A stretch of DNA of 52,536 nt. Origin: Fibrisoma limi BUZ 3 (GTDB lineage: Bacteria; Bacteroidota; Bacteroidia; Cytophagales; Spirosomataceae). Below, one piece after another: positions 16,654-26,058 of the stretch. Position numbers and translations under genes: made by a program. Numbering within the stretch: position 1 is the stretch's first letter; every line of letters begins with the position of its first letter. The notes beneath the pieces are model-generated. The model saw nothing but the letters and a program-made list of their open reading frames with translations. It had not been told where the DNA came from and did no database searches. The stretch spans positions 1 to 52,536 of the forward strand of contig NZ_CAIT01000001.1 in assembly GCF_000296815.2 (NCBI RefSeq), in the 5' to 3' direction.

Positions 16654-17014
16654 ACTATCGCATACGGAGACAAGGTGATCCGTGTTGGTTGTTAGAAAAT
16701 GTTGTTAGTGAAATTGATAACGGTCGGAAAAGTTTTACCGCATAGGCAAAACATAATTATATGGTCCTTTCGGACCTAAACCGAAATGGCGTAGTGTGAA
16801 GGAAGGCCGGTATGTAAACGAGCTTTGCCATTGGTTGTGCGTACAAAACGCGGACAATGTTAGATATATTATCCGGGTCGTGCAATAGTGATAACAGGAT
16901 TTTACGGGGATAGTTCACAAACGGTTAAAACAAAGCATGTTCAACAGGGCGTTTGTTGAAAATTTAATCACTACTTAATCGGCTATCGATTAACTAGGAT
17001 AACTACGACATATC
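16654..17014. other. 361-bp divergent intergenic region
   Basis: This region lies between the ArgA-like gene (minus) and the AmpG-like permease (plus). It is richer in A and T than its neighbours. A short hairpin, GGTCC TTTC GGACC, lies near 16761-16774. I found no tRNA, no convincing open frame and no perfect TAnnTTTG element. It presumably holds the promoters of both flanking genes. Confidence 0.6.
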
Positions 17015-18328
17015 GTGACGTCTCACATTCCATCGGACTCGTATCCACTAACGCTCAGTGAAAGTAGACCCTTGCGGTATGGCGTTTTCTTCTACCTGTA
17101 TGTCATGCAGGGTATCCCGTCGGGGTTTGCCCTCACCGCCCTGTCCAACTACCTGACCGCGGAGGGGGTAAAGCCGGAAGTTATTGGAAAATTTGCTGCT
17201 ACGGTCGGGCTTCCCTGGGCGTTTCAGTTTGTTTGGGGGCCACTGATCGATCGGTTTCAGGGGTCAGTAATGGGTCGCCGAAAACCATGGGTACTCCTGT
17301 CGCAGTTTCTGGCGTTTCTGGCATCGCTGGGTATTCTCTTGATCAATAATCCGGTTGGGCAGATAACCGGGCTGATGGCGGCTTTTTTCATTCACAGTGT
17401 CTTTGCGTCGATTCAGGATGCGAGCGTCGATGCGCTCGCTATTTCAGTCATTCCGGAAGAAGAACGGGGGCGGATAAATGCGTTCATGCGGGCCGGGTTC
17501 CTGATTGGCATTGGTGTAGGAGCCGCCGTCCTGTCGCACATTATCCGGTATGATGGGTTCTTTTATGCAGCCCTAGCGCAATCAGCGGCTTTGTTGTTGT
17601 TCACCATAGTTACGTTCTTTATCCGGGAGCGGGTTGGGGATGCACTGGTTCCCTGGGCCGTCCGTCGTTCATCGGAACAGGCTTTGGCAGGGTCGCATCC
17701 GGACCACTCGTTTGAGTGGCTGTTTTCAGAGCTGTTCCGAGGGTTGTTGGCGCGGCAAAGTCTGCTGCTGTTTGGGGCCGTAATAGCCGGATATCTGAGT
17801 ATCAGTCTCTTCTCGCGGGCTTTCAATTTTCACCTGATCCGATCGCTTGGCTGGACCGATACGTCGGTTTCCGTGCTGACCGGTACGTACGGAATGCTGC
17901 TGGCTACGGTCGTTGCCCTCACTGGCGGATTTCTGGCCGATCGCTTCGGAGCCCGGCGGCTGCTGGTGATCGTTATTTCCATTATAGCTGCCTACCTGAT
18001 CGGTTTCAATCTGATTTCGGATTGGTGGAAGACTCGCGATGTAGCCCGAACAGGTCTTGTTGCGCTGTATTTCATGGACCCCAGTCTCAGCATTGCCGCG
18101 ATGCCGGTGCTGATGGCCATCTGTCGGAAAGGCGTTGAAGGGTCGCAGTTCACCACCTACATGGCGTTTGTCAATCTGTCGGATATTGCCGGGTCGTTTG
18201 TTTCCGGACACGCCCTCAACTACCTGGCGGCACCTACTATTGGCAAGATAGCCGGTTTACTGGCTTTCCTGGCTGTACTTACAGCGTTTTTCACGCTCCG
18301 CCATTATCGGGTCGCCAGTCAAGGGTAA
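17015..18328 (+). CDS. AmpG-like major facilitator permease
   Basis: A 437-residue integral membrane protein with about 12 hydrophobic segments. The first helix phrase YVMQGIPSGFALTALSNYL and the loop PLIDRFQGSVMGRRKPW are typical of AmpG permeases, which import anhydro-muropeptides from the periplasm for wall recycling. DRFGARRLLV is the matching second-half loop. Siderophore permeases of the RhtX/FptX type look similar, so the substrate is not certain. The start is a GTG. A K+ channel gene follows after 23 bases. Other wall-active proteins lie elsewhere in the window, but none is adjacent. Confidence 0.75.
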   Translation: MTSHIPSDSYPLTLSESRPLRYGVFFYLYVMQGIPSGFALTALSNYLTAEGVKPEVIGKFAATVGLPWAFQFVWGPLIDRFQGSVMGRRKPWVLLSQFLAFLASLGILLINNPVGQITGLMAAFFIHSVFASIQDASVDALAISVIPEEERGRINAFMRAGFLIGIGVGAAVLSHIIRYDGFFYAALAQSAALLLFTIVTFFIRERVGDALVPWAVRRSSEQALAGSHPDHSFEWLFSELFRGLLARQSLLLFGAVIAGYLSISLFSRAFNFHLIRSLGWTDTSVSVLTGTYGMLLATVVALTGGFLADRFGARRLLVIVISIIAAYLIGFNLISDWWKTRDVARTGLVALYFMDPSLSIAAMPVLMAICRKGVEGSQFTTYMAFVNLSDIAGSFVSGHALNYLAAPTIGKIAGLLAFLAVLTAFFTLRHYRVASQG

Positions 18329-18351
18329 TTCGCGTTTCGGTCGTAGCTTGC

Positions 18352-19173
18352 ATGACCACCGATCTGTCGAACACCATGATTAGCTTTCGTCGTAAAGTAT
18401 ACCGCGTTCTGGAAACCTCGTCGGGGAGCCGTCGGGGAATAAGCTTGATTTTTAACGTAGTCCTGATCTCCATCATTACGTTGAATGCCATCGCGATTGT
18501 GCTGAATACGATACCGGAATACAATCGTCAATTCGCGAGGCTGTTCTACGACTTTGAATTATTTTCCGTTGTCTTTTTTACCATTGAATACTGCCTGCGT
18601 ATCTGGGTAAGTGTCGAAAATGAACGATACCGACACTGGTTCTGGGGACGGCTACGGTACATAGTCTCCACAAGCGCCATCATTGACCTACTCGCTATTT
18701 TCCCTTTCTACTTTACGCTGTTCGCCACCGATCTGGCCATTGTTCGGTTACTGCGGTTGTTCCGGATTTTCCGGTTGTTCCGGATTTCGCGGTATTCACA
18801 CGCGCTACGGGTAATTCAGCGGGTCGTTAGCGATAAAAAAGAGGAACTGCTGTTGAGCCTGGCGTTCGTTGTGTTTATGCTCATCATTATATCGAGCATT
18901 GTGTATTACATCGAACATCCGGCCCAGCCGCAGGCGTTTTCCAGCATTCCGGCCACGATGTGGTGGGGTGTAAGTGCTATGACAACGGTTGGCTACGGTG
19001 ATATTCATCCGATAACCCCACTTGGTAAGTTTGTCGGCGGCCTCGCGGCCATAATGGGTATCACCCTGTTTGCATTACCGACCAGTATTCTGGTGTCTGG
19101 TTTTACGGAAGAAATTCGCGGGCATAAATCACAGACCCGAAAGCGGTGTCCGCACTGTGGCCAGGAGCTTTAA
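18352..19173 (+). CDS. Voltage-gated potassium channel, six transmembrane segments
   Basis: A 273-residue ion-channel subunit expected to form a tetramer in the inner membrane. Four segments form a voltage sensor. S4 at about 130-157 carries regularly spaced arginines (VRLLRLFRIFRLFRISR). Then come S5, the pore helix and the selectivity filter TTVGYGD at 211-217, which specifies K+, and S6 (LAAIMGITLFALPTSIL). The cytoplasmic tail is short and ends in CPHCG (C266 and C269), half of a zinc ribbon. The gene lies 23 bases after the AmpG-like gene. Confidence 0.93.
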   Translation: MTTDLSNTMISFRRKVYRVLETSSGSRRGISLIFNVVLISIITLNAIAIVLNTIPEYNRQFARLFYDFELFSVVFFTIEYCLRIWVSVENERYRHWFWGRLRYIVSTSAIIDLLAIFPFYFTLFATDLAIVRLLRLFRIFRLFRISRYSHALRVIQRVVSDKKEELLLSLAFVVFMLIIISSIVYYIEHPAQPQAFSSIPATMWWGVSAMTTVGYGDIHPITPLGKFVGGLAAIMGITLFALPTSILVSGFTEEIRGHKSQTRKRCPHCGQEL

Positions 19174-19229
19174 CCCTGGCCGAACGAATAGCGGAATGGG
19201 CCTGTTACGTCATTAATTTTTCAGAGGCT

Positions 19230-19568
19230 ATGAGCAAGAAGAACCGAAATGGGGGCGTCGTTTATTCGACCGACCCGAATTTTGATTACCAGACAAACGA
19301 CGAACCAGAAGCCGAAACCCTGCCTCCGGCGCAGCAAAATCTAAAGATCTGGCTGGTTAAACTCGGCGGCAACAAAGTCGTGACGGCGGTGCGTGGTTTT
19401 GTGGGTAGCACCAACGACCTGAGCGATCTGGGCAAACAACTAAAAACCGCCTGCGGAACAGGCGGCTCAGTAAAAGATGATGAAATTCTGATTCAGGGCG
19501 ATCACCGCGACAAAGTGCTGACGTGGCTCACCGGAAAAGGCTACAAGGCGAAAAAAGCCGGGGGCTGA
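19230..19568 (+). CDS. SUI1/eIF1-family translation factor, YciH-like
   Basis: A 112-residue protein. A disordered acidic N-terminus is followed by the SUI1 domain: LKIWLVKLGGNKVVTAVRGF, then DLGKQLKTACGTGGSVKDDEILIQGDHRDKVLTWL. The KxCGTGGxxK motif is the family hallmark. Bacterial homologues bind the small ribosomal subunit and affect start-site selection, but their role is not well defined. The frame is open from 19146 inside the channel gene; ATG 19230 is chosen because domain homology begins after it and it clears the upstream gene by 56 bases. Confidence 0.92.
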   Translation: MSKKNRNGGVVYSTDPNFDYQTNDEPEAETLPPAQQNLKIWLVKLGGNKVVTAVRGFVGSTNDLSDLGKQLKTACGTGGSVKDDEILIQGDHRDKVLTWLTGKGYKAKKAGG

Positions 19569-19698
19569 TGCTCATTCGTGGCCTTCACTACGAATCTAAC
19601 GGATAACTGCTTTGACTCGCTCCTCACATGTTGGGGCGCCGTTCAGCAGGATCGCGACCTGAAAACGCGCTTGTCAGCCCTGACACAACCATTCGTGC

Positions 19699-21204
19699 TT
19701 ACCGAATCCCTCCCATCCACTTCCGCAATGGCTTGACCAGAACGAGTAACAGTACACCAAAACCCAGACTGAAAACCGCGACGCTCTGGAACAGGCTGGG
19801 CATTTCTGCTACGTTGCTCTCGTCGAATCCACCCGCAAACAGACTGGCGATCAGGTTGCCCAGGGCAGAGCCGACGAACCAAAGACCCATCAACTGGCTG
19901 GTATACCGTTTGGGCGACAGTTTGGAGAACGCACTCAAGCCGACCGGACTCAGAAACAGTTCGCCCAGGGTAAAAAACAGGTAGGTGAACGTCAGGTACA
20001 GCGGAGAGGTGCGTACGCCCGTTATAGCGACCTCGGAGGCAAAGATCATGACAACATAAGCCAGCCCCAGCAGAAGCAGGCTCGTGGCAAACTTGGCCGG
20101 TACAGAAAAGTCGATGTTGCGATTCGCCAGGAAAATCCACAGACCGGCCAGCACCGGCGAGAAGATGAGAATAAACGCAGGGTTCAGGTTCTGAAACCAG
20201 CTCGACGGCATTTGCCAGCCTAATATGGTCAATTGCGTATAACGATCGGCAAAAATTTGCAGTGAAGAGCCCTGCTGTTCGTTGCCCGCCCAGAACGCAG
20301 CCGACGCCAGGAAAAACACGAACAGCACAACTACGCGTTTTTTCTCGGTGGCATCCAGCCCGCCCGCGGTCAGGATGTAGACGAAATAGCCAAAGGCGGT
20401 AAGCGATATGATGGCTCCCATAGCCTGAGCCAGTCCCGGCGCCGTGGTCAGATCCAGCACACCGGTCAATTGCAGAGCGGCCAGAATAACGACCAGGCCG
20501 GCGATGAACACCAACAAAGAACGATTGCCGCCCGAAGACGGGCCAGCGTCGGTTGTCGGCCGGGCTACGTAGTTACCGAGATCGCCCAGATACCGTTGTC
20601 CGAACGTCCGGAACGTAATGATACCGAGGGCCATCGCAATGGCGGCCGCCCCAAAACCGTAGTGCCAGCCAACTTTCTGCCCTAAGTAGCCAACCACCGA
20701 AATACCCAGCAGTGAACCGGTGTTAATGCCCATATAGAAAATCGAAAAAGCGGCATCCTTGCGGGCACCGCCTTCTGGATACAGTTCGCCCACAATGCTA
20801 CTGATGTTCGGCTTGAGCAGGCCCGTACCCAGTGCAACGGTGCAAAGGCCAGCGTAAAAGACGCCGGGACCCGATGGGATAGCCAGGATGATGTGGCCGA
20901 GCATGATGATCAGACCGCCGTAAAAAATCGACTTCCGCTGACCCAGCAAATTGTCGGCCACCCAGCCGCCGGGCAGCGAAAGCAGATAAACGGAGGAGGT
21001 ATATAAGCCGTAAATCGCAGCGCCTTCGAGCTCAGACAAGCCCATGCCTCCGCGAACGTTGTCGATCAGAAACAGCAGGAGGATGGCCCGCATACCGTAG
21101 TAGCTGAACCGCTCCCACATCTCGGTGAAAAAAAGCACGAAGAGACCCGCAGGATGGCCCAGCACGGTGGTACCGCGAACTGGTTTTTCGATGGTTGCTT
21201 CCAT
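19699..21204 (-). CDS. POT/PTR2-family proton-coupled peptide transporter
   Basis: A 501-residue membrane protein. The POT motif ExxERFxYYG is present at residues 28-37 (EMWERFSYYG), followed by a PTR2 signature region around GGLIIMLGHIILAIPSG and DAAFSIFYMGINTGSLLG. Some 12 to 14 hydrophobic segments are visible. It should import di- and tripeptides with protons across the inner membrane. A late FFTLGELFLSPVGLSAFSKLSP is also typical. It is divergent from the ACS-type carrier, with 108 bases between starts. Confidence 0.93.
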   Translation of the reverse strand: MEATIEKPVRGTTVLGHPAGLFVLFFTEMWERFSYYGMRAILLLFLIDNVRGGMGLSELEGAAIYGLYTSSVYLLSLPGGWVADNLLGQRKSIFYGGLIIMLGHIILAIPSGPGVFYAGLCTVALGTGLLKPNISSIVGELYPEGGARKDAAFSIFYMGINTGSLLGISVVGYLGQKVGWHYGFGAAAIAMALGIITFRTFGQRYLGDLGNYVARPTTDAGPSSGGNRSLLVFIAGLVVILAALQLTGVLDLTTAPGLAQAMGAIISLTAFGYFVYILTAGGLDATEKKRVVVLFVFFLASAAFWAGNEQQGSSLQIFADRYTQLTILGWQMPSSWFQNLNPAFILIFSPVLAGLWIFLANRNIDFSVPAKFATSLLLLGLAYVVMIFASEVAITGVRTSPLYLTFTYLFFTLGELFLSPVGLSAFSKLSPKRYTSQLMGLWFVGSALGNLIASLFAGGFDESNVAEMPSLFQSVAVFSLGFGVLLLVLVKPLRKWMGGIR

Positions 21205-21354
21205 TCAATACAAACCGCCGGGGCGGTGATTAACGCGTCTGTTGACAGAATTTTGATGAATAATAACGAAAAAGGAAACGGTAAATATACTGATTGGGTA
21301 TAAAATCGGCAAATGCTATCTTGTTGGCCTGTTCGCCCTAACCCAACGGCCTCT

Positions 21355-22629
21355 ATGCGTTATCGGTACCGTGTTCTTGGCTTTTTGTTTTGTTTATCAA
21401 TCATTACGTATCTCGATCGGGTCTGCATCTCGGTGGTTGGTCCCCGGATGAAGAAGGATCTCGACCTGACCAACGAACAGTTTGGCTACGTCCTGAGCGC
21501 GTTTGCGCTGGCCTATGCGCTCTTCGAGGTACCAACCGGGGTACTGGGCGATCGTATTGGCCCGCGACGGGTGCTGACCCGTGTTGTTACGTGGTGGTCG
21601 GCGTTCACGGTGCTGACGGGCACGGCGGCTAGTCTGACGTATCTCGTAGTTATCCGGTTTTTGTTTGGTATTGGCGAAGCGGGTGCGTACCCCAACGCGT
21701 CGATCGTTATCTCGCGGTGGTTCCCGGCGGTCGAAACGGGTCGGGCGCAGTCGTTTATCTGGGCAGCCGGCCGGATCGGTGGGGCGCTATCGCCCTTGAT
21801 TGTCGTGCCGGTGGCGGCTGCGTTTGGCTGGCGGGCGTCGTTCTGGGTCATGGGTGGTATCGGGTTGATCTGGGCGCTGGCCTGGTACGGCTGGTTTCGC
21901 GATTTCCCACGCGATCAACCCGGCGTAAGCACAGAAGAACGGGACCATATCGAAGCTACCCGCAGCTTCAAAATGCACAGTCATTCGATTCCCTGGCGGG
22001 CAATCCTGCGCAACCGGAACATGTGGGCCATTATGCTCATGTTTCATTTCTACATGTACGGCGCGTATTTCTTCACCGGCTGGTTGCCTACGTACCTACA
22101 GGATGGCCGGCAGTTCAGCGAAGACCAGATGAAGCTCTTTGCTACCCTACCGTTTATGCTGGGTGCCATCGGGTGCTTTACCGGCGGCTATGCCAGCGAC
22201 TACATCGCCAGGCGATACGGCCTGAAAACCGGTCGGCGAGCCGTGGGTATTGTAGGCATGGGTATGTCGAGTGTGGTGATGCTGGCTGCGGCTCTGGCGA
22301 CCAATAACCAGACGGCGGCTTTGTTGCTGGCCTTGGGTATGGCGTTTAAAGACCTGACGTTGCCGGTATCGTTTGCCGTTTGCGTAGACATTGGGCGGAG
22401 TAAATCCGGTACGGTATCCGGCGCAATGAACATGGCCGGCCAACTCGGCGCTTTTTTTCTGGGCATTTTGTTCGGAAAAATTGTGGATGCCACCGGCAAC
22501 TATAACCTGCCGCTGTTTCTGATTGCCTTTCTCCTGCTGTGCAGCAGCCTGCTTTGGTTGGTCATTGATCCGACAAAGGAAATTGTACTGGCTGAGGATA
22601 CCGACGAAGCAAAGCTAACGACCGTTTGA
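21355..22629 (+). CDS. MFS transporter of the anion:cation symporter (ACS) type
   Basis: A 424-residue, 12-helix carrier. Helix 1 ITYLDRVCISVVGP, the loop GDRIGPRRVLT and helix 4 RFLFGIGEAGAYPNA place it in the ACS branch (hexuronate, galactonate, phthalate and similar organic anions). The second-half loop AIARRYG-like YIARRYGLKTGRR and GMAFKDLTLPVSFAVC follow. The substrate cannot be read. An in-frame ATG at 21313 would add 14 non-conserved residues, so ATG 21355 is preferred. The M23 gene follows after 33 bases. Confidence 0.85.
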   Translation: MRYRYRVLGFLFCLSIITYLDRVCISVVGPRMKKDLDLTNEQFGYVLSAFALAYALFEVPTGVLGDRIGPRRVLTRVVTWWSAFTVLTGTAASLTYLVVIRFLFGIGEAGAYPNASIVISRWFPAVETGRAQSFIWAAGRIGGALSPLIVVPVAAAFGWRASFWVMGGIGLIWALAWYGWFRDFPRDQPGVSTEERDHIEATRSFKMHSHSIPWRAILRNRNMWAIMLMFHFYMYGAYFFTGWLPTYLQDGRQFSEDQMKLFATLPFMLGAIGCFTGGYASDYIARRYGLKTGRRAVGIVGMGMSSVVMLAAALATNNQTAALLLALGMAFKDLTLPVSFAVCVDIGRSKSGTVSGAMNMAGQLGAFFLGILFGKIVDATGNYNLPLFLIAFLLLCSSLLWLVIDPTKEIVLAEDTDEAKLTTV

Positions 22630-22662
22630 GGGCTATGCCCCTGCTACGTAACTTGCGCCTTC

Positions 22663-23316
22663 ATGCTCAGAAGACCCATGCTGTTACCGTTTGATTTTAC
22701 AAAAGACCCGTATCTCGTTCTTGATTTCTCAGCGACTAACCCCGACCTCGCGACGCTGGATCTAACCAACACGGCGGTCTTCAACGACTACGTGTTCGGT
22801 AAGCTCCAACAAGCCGGGGCCATAGTTGGCGTGGGTGGCTACAACGAACATCGGGTCATTTACCGACGTAGCGAACACTTCCAGCAGACGGTGGAGCCGC
22901 GGGTCGTTCACCTGGGTATCGATTTCTGGGCCGAAGCCGGCACGCCCGTGTTTGCCGTCATGGATGGGGTCGTGCACAGCTTTCAGGACAACGCAAACTT
23001 CGGCGACTACGGCCCGACGATTATTCTGGAGCATGAAGTAAATTATCGGCCTCTTTACAGCCTGTACGGCCACCTGAGCCGGTCGTCGCTGAATGGCTTG
23101 CTGTGGGGACAGAAAATCAAAGCCGGCGACAAAATCGGCGAAATTGGCCCCTATCCCGAAAACGGCGACTGGCCTCCACACCTGCACTTTCAGCTCATGA
23201 CTGATATGCTAGGATTGACCGGCGACTTCCCCGGTGTTTGCAGTCTGTCGGAGCGTGCTTACTGGCTACGCATCTGTCCTGATCCGAACCGATTACTGGG
23301 CATCGCCGGGCTCTAA
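22663..23316 (+). CDS. M23-family peptidase without signal peptide
   Basis: A 217-residue protein whose LytM/M23 zinc motifs are complete: H83-LGI-D87 and H173-L-H175 (PPHLHFQL), with a further His in YGHLSRSS. No signal peptide or membrane segment is seen, unlike most M23 enzymes that act on peptidoglycan, so either export is non-classical or the substrate is cytoplasmic. A slightly shorter start at the second Met (MLLPFDF) is possible. Homologues in Bacteroidota are often annotated only as peptidoglycan DD-metallopeptidase family. It is probably co-transcribed with the ACS carrier. Confidence 0.85.
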   Translation: MLRRPMLLPFDFTKDPYLVLDFSATNPDLATLDLTNTAVFNDYVFGKLQQAGAIVGVGGYNEHRVIYRRSEHFQQTVEPRVVHLGIDFWAEAGTPVFAVMDGVVHSFQDNANFGDYGPTIILEHEVNYRPLYSLYGHLSRSSLNGLLWGQKIKAGDKIGEIGPYPENGDWPPHLHFQLMTDMLGLTGDFPGVCSLSERAYWLRICPDPNRLLGIAGL

Positions 23317-23329
23317 TCCCAAGCATTGC

Positions 23330-25036
23330 CTACTTTGCCGGACCAGGTTTGGGAAACACCTGATGCGATGTAGCCCACTGCCGCCATTGGGTTGCCAGTT
23401 GCTGCACTTTCTCAGGGTGTTGTGCCGCTACGTCCTGCGTTTCGGCCTTATCGGCGGCTACGTTGAACAAGCGCCAGGTACTGTCGCGGCTGGATGACAC
23501 CAGTTTCCAGTCGTCCGAACGAACGTAGCGGGCACCAAAATGTTCATTAAACAGGGCCTCGCGTCCGGTCGATACCTTTCCCTGGAACGAAGGTGTCAGG
23601 CTGAGGCCAGTGCTTGGGGTAATGGCGTGGCCTTTGTACGTGGTGGGGTACGTAGCGCCGGCCAGTTCAACAAACGTGGACATGAAATCCATTACGTGCC
23701 CAACCTGTGGGCTGAAGCTACCTTTCTTTGCCTTGATGCCGTTGGGCCAGAACGCGATCATCGGCGTGTGAATGCCGCCTTCGTACGATTCGGCTTTCCA
23801 GTATTGGTACGGTGTGTTGGCTACGTTCGCCCAGCGCTGACCAATGGACGCAAAGGACGTTTGCGGACCCGGCATCACCTGTTTTTTTAAATCATATACA
23901 ATGGGCCGACCGTCCCGCGTCTGATTTGGTCGGTCGAAGCCAGGGCCGTAAGCCGCGCAGTTTTCCGGGCTGGCCCCATTGTCCGACAGAAAAACGATCA
24001 GCGTATTGTCCAGTTGCCCGGTTTCGCGCAGCGTTTTGATTAGTCGGCCAATGCCCTGATCCATCCGGTCGACCATAGCCGCGTGAACCGCCATAGCCCG
24101 GGCGTCCCATTCCTTATCCGGATTGTTTTCCCAGGTCAGGTCACCTTGCCAACGTGCCGAGAGTTTGGTTTTGGCGGGATCAATCAGGCCAAGTTTCACC
24201 ATTTTATCGTAACGGGCTTTCCGAATGGCATCCCAACCAGATTTGTAAGTGTCCTTGTATTTCGCAATGTCCTCGGGCAGGGCCATCAGCGGCCAGTGTG
24301 GAGCGGTGTGGGCTACGTACAGAAAAAACGGTGCCGACGATCTGGCAAACGCTTTAATGTAGGCTACGGTTGTGTCACTTATCGCATCAGTGTGGTAGTA
24401 ATTCTTCGGGACCTGCTTCACAGGCTTCGTCCCACTGACAAGACTAAACGGGTCAAAAAAGTCGACGACACCCCAGATGTTGCCGAAATACCGATCAAAC
24501 CCCCGACTGGTCGGATACTGATCGATGGGCGAAAAATCGCCGAAATCCTTTTTATGATTCAGCCAGTCCAGTTGATCGGCTGGATCTTTCTGGACAATGG
24601 TATTCGATACGTGCCATTTTCCGGTCATGCCCGTCTGGTAGCCCGCCGACTTGAGTACCTCAGCTAACGTAACCGTGTTTTCGGTCAGGTGGCCGCGGTA
24701 GCCGGGGGCGTCTTCGGCTTCGGTCATTTTGCCAATCCCGGCCTGCTGGTTATACAGCCCCGTCAGCAGCGACGCCCGGGTGGGGCAGCAGCGTGATGTA
24801 TTGTAAAACTGCGTGTACCGAATGCCGTTGCTGGCTAAGTAATCGAGGTTGGGCGTTCGAATTTCACCGCCGTAGCAACCCAGGTCCGAAAAGCCCAGGT
24901 CGTCGGCCATAATCAGGATAATATTCGGCCGGGGAGCAGTTGCGGTAGCCGGAATGTCTGACGGGTGCTTAGAAGTAAGCAACCCCGCTAGTAGTGCCAG
25001 AAAAGGGAATGATAAAACAAAAGCCTTCTTTTTCAT
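23330..25036 (-). CDS. Exported arylsulfatase-type sulfatase
   Basis: A 568-residue family S1 sulfatase. After an N-terminal signal, metal residues D45-D46 lie in LIMADDLGFSD. The sulfatase signature CCPTRASLLTG has C83 as the residue converted to formylglycine (CxPxR). GKWHVSN and VFLSDNGASPEN supply further active-site residues. It would remove sulfate esters from a carbohydrate or aromatic compound in the periplasm. No carbohydrate-utilisation locus or maturase gene is adjacent. It converges on the M23 gene, with stops 13 bases apart. Confidence 0.93.
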   Translation of the reverse strand: MKKKAFVLSFPFLALLAGLLTSKHPSDIPATATAPRPNIILIMADDLGFSDLGCYGGEIRTPNLDYLASNGIRYTQFYNTSRCCPTRASLLTGLYNQQAGIGKMTEAEDAPGYRGHLTENTVTLAEVLKSAGYQTGMTGKWHVSNTIVQKDPADQLDWLNHKKDFGDFSPIDQYPTSRGFDRYFGNIWGVVDFFDPFSLVSGTKPVKQVPKNYYHTDAISDTTVAYIKAFARSSAPFFLYVAHTAPHWPLMALPEDIAKYKDTYKSGWDAIRKARYDKMVKLGLIDPAKTKLSARWQGDLTWENNPDKEWDARAMAVHAAMVDRMDQGIGRLIKTLRETGQLDNTLIVFLSDNGASPENCAAYGPGFDRPNQTRDGRPIVYDLKKQVMPGPQTSFASIGQRWANVANTPYQYWKAESYEGGIHTPMIAFWPNGIKAKKGSFSPQVGHVMDFMSTFVELAGATYPTTYKGHAITPSTGLSLTPSFQGKVSTGREALFNEHFGARYVRSDDWKLVSSSRDSTWRLFNVAADKAETQDVAAQHPEKVQQLATQWRQWATSHQVFPKPGPAK

Positions 25037-25157
25037 GGATCGTCTTGGTAGGTAAACAAGCAGCGGAATGGCGTTTCCTACCCGGCAGGATTTAGGTTTC
25101 GTTTATCAGTTCAGGCCTATGAAGTGTTTTCCGGTCAATGGCCAGTTCAACGGAGGC

Positions 25158-25499
25158 TCATTCCTGAAAACGCAGCAGCAGCACGATGGAGGCCAGCCCC
25201 AACCCCAGGCCGACGAACTCACCCATTGACATCTTTTCTTTGAATACGATGAGGCTCAATAAAACGCTGAGCGCAATAACGCCGACCGAGTGCAGGGCAC
25301 CAATGGTGAACAGTTTGTAGGATCGCATCATGTAAAACCAGCCGAGGGCCGTGCTCCCGTATACGATTCCACCCATCAGCAGGGCCTTCCATCCCGACAG
25401 CCCCGGCTGAAGCGACGCTTTTTTGATCAGGTAGTCGGCCAGTAGTGAAATCAGCTCCAGGACAACCAGCAACAGAAGCCATTTGTAACGAATCGCCAT
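25158..25499 (-). CDS. Small four-helix EamA/SMR-like membrane protein
   Basis: A 113-residue protein with four hydrophobic segments and a lysine-glutamate loop before the last (FKEKMSMGEFVGLGLGLASIVLL), the layout of half of a drug/metabolite transporter. It may work as a dimer like small multidrug resistance proteins, but the conserved membrane glutamate of EmrE is not clearly placed, so a transport role is inferred only from fold. Its start lies 4 bases after the SET-domain gene stop, so the two are almost certainly one operon. Confidence 0.75.
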   Translation of the reverse strand: MAIRYKWLLLLVVLELISLLADYLIKKASLQPGLSGWKALLMGGIVYGSTALGWFYMMRSYKLFTIGALHSVGVIALSVLLSLIVFKEKMSMGEFVGLGLGLASIVLLLRFQE

Positions 25500-25503
25500 A
25501 CGT

Positions 25504-26058
25504 TTAAACCGGAATAGAATACCGTTGGAGTAAGCTTAGAAAAGACGCGTTCTCGGCTGATTGAACAGCCAGTAGGGGCTGGTTGAGGCTCATGATATCG
25601 GGCGCAATGTCTTCCAGGCGTAACCGGAGATCAGGACGGTAGGAATCAACCTGATCGATAGTGCCGCGGCAATTGGCGGCTCCGCACTTGCACGTGAACG
25701 TCTCGAAATGGCCGTAGTAACAATAATAGTCCTCTACGATTTCCTCATCCGGCTCAATATCGCGGAGCGCGATGCTGATGTTATCGTACTCGAGCAAACC
25801 CGTTGAGTTGGGCGCACAGGAGTGATTAACGTATTTGCCCTCGTCCCAGGGAACGATGACCCGGTGCTGGTAGTCGAGGTAGCAATAGATGTTGAGCTTC
25901 TGCTGTTGAAGCGGATCAAGCGCCTGATGGGTCAGAAGCGGCATCTTCAGGTCAATGTCGTCGATAATCCAGAGGATTTCGCCACGCAGGAAGCGCTTCC
26001 TGGCAAAAAGTCCGAGCCCTTTGGGCGTATGCTGAACGTAGGTGTCCGGGTGAATCAT
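25504..26058 (-). CDS. SET-domain protein with post-SET zinc motif
   Basis: A 184-residue protein built like a minimal lysine methyltransferase. N-terminal GLGLFARKRFLRGE is the SET-N strand, GKYVNHSCAPNS (N78-H79-S80-C81) is the S-adenosylmethionine/knot motif, and EEIVEDYY supplies the catalytic tyrosine region. C123-K-C125 with C130 (CKCGAANCRG) forms the post-SET zinc site with C81. SET proteins methylate lysines in histones and other proteins; bacterial substrates are mostly unknown. It is co-transcribed with the small membrane protein. Confidence 0.9.
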   Translation of the reverse strand: MIHPDTYVQHTPKGLGLFARKRFLRGEILWIIDDIDLKMPLLTHQALDPLQQQKLNIYCYLDYQHRVIVPWDEGKYVNHSCAPNSTGLLEYDNISIALRDIEPDEEIVEDYYCYYGHFETFTCKCGAANCRGTIDQVDSYRPDLRLRLEDIAPDIMSLNQPLLAVQSAENASFLSLLQRYSIPV

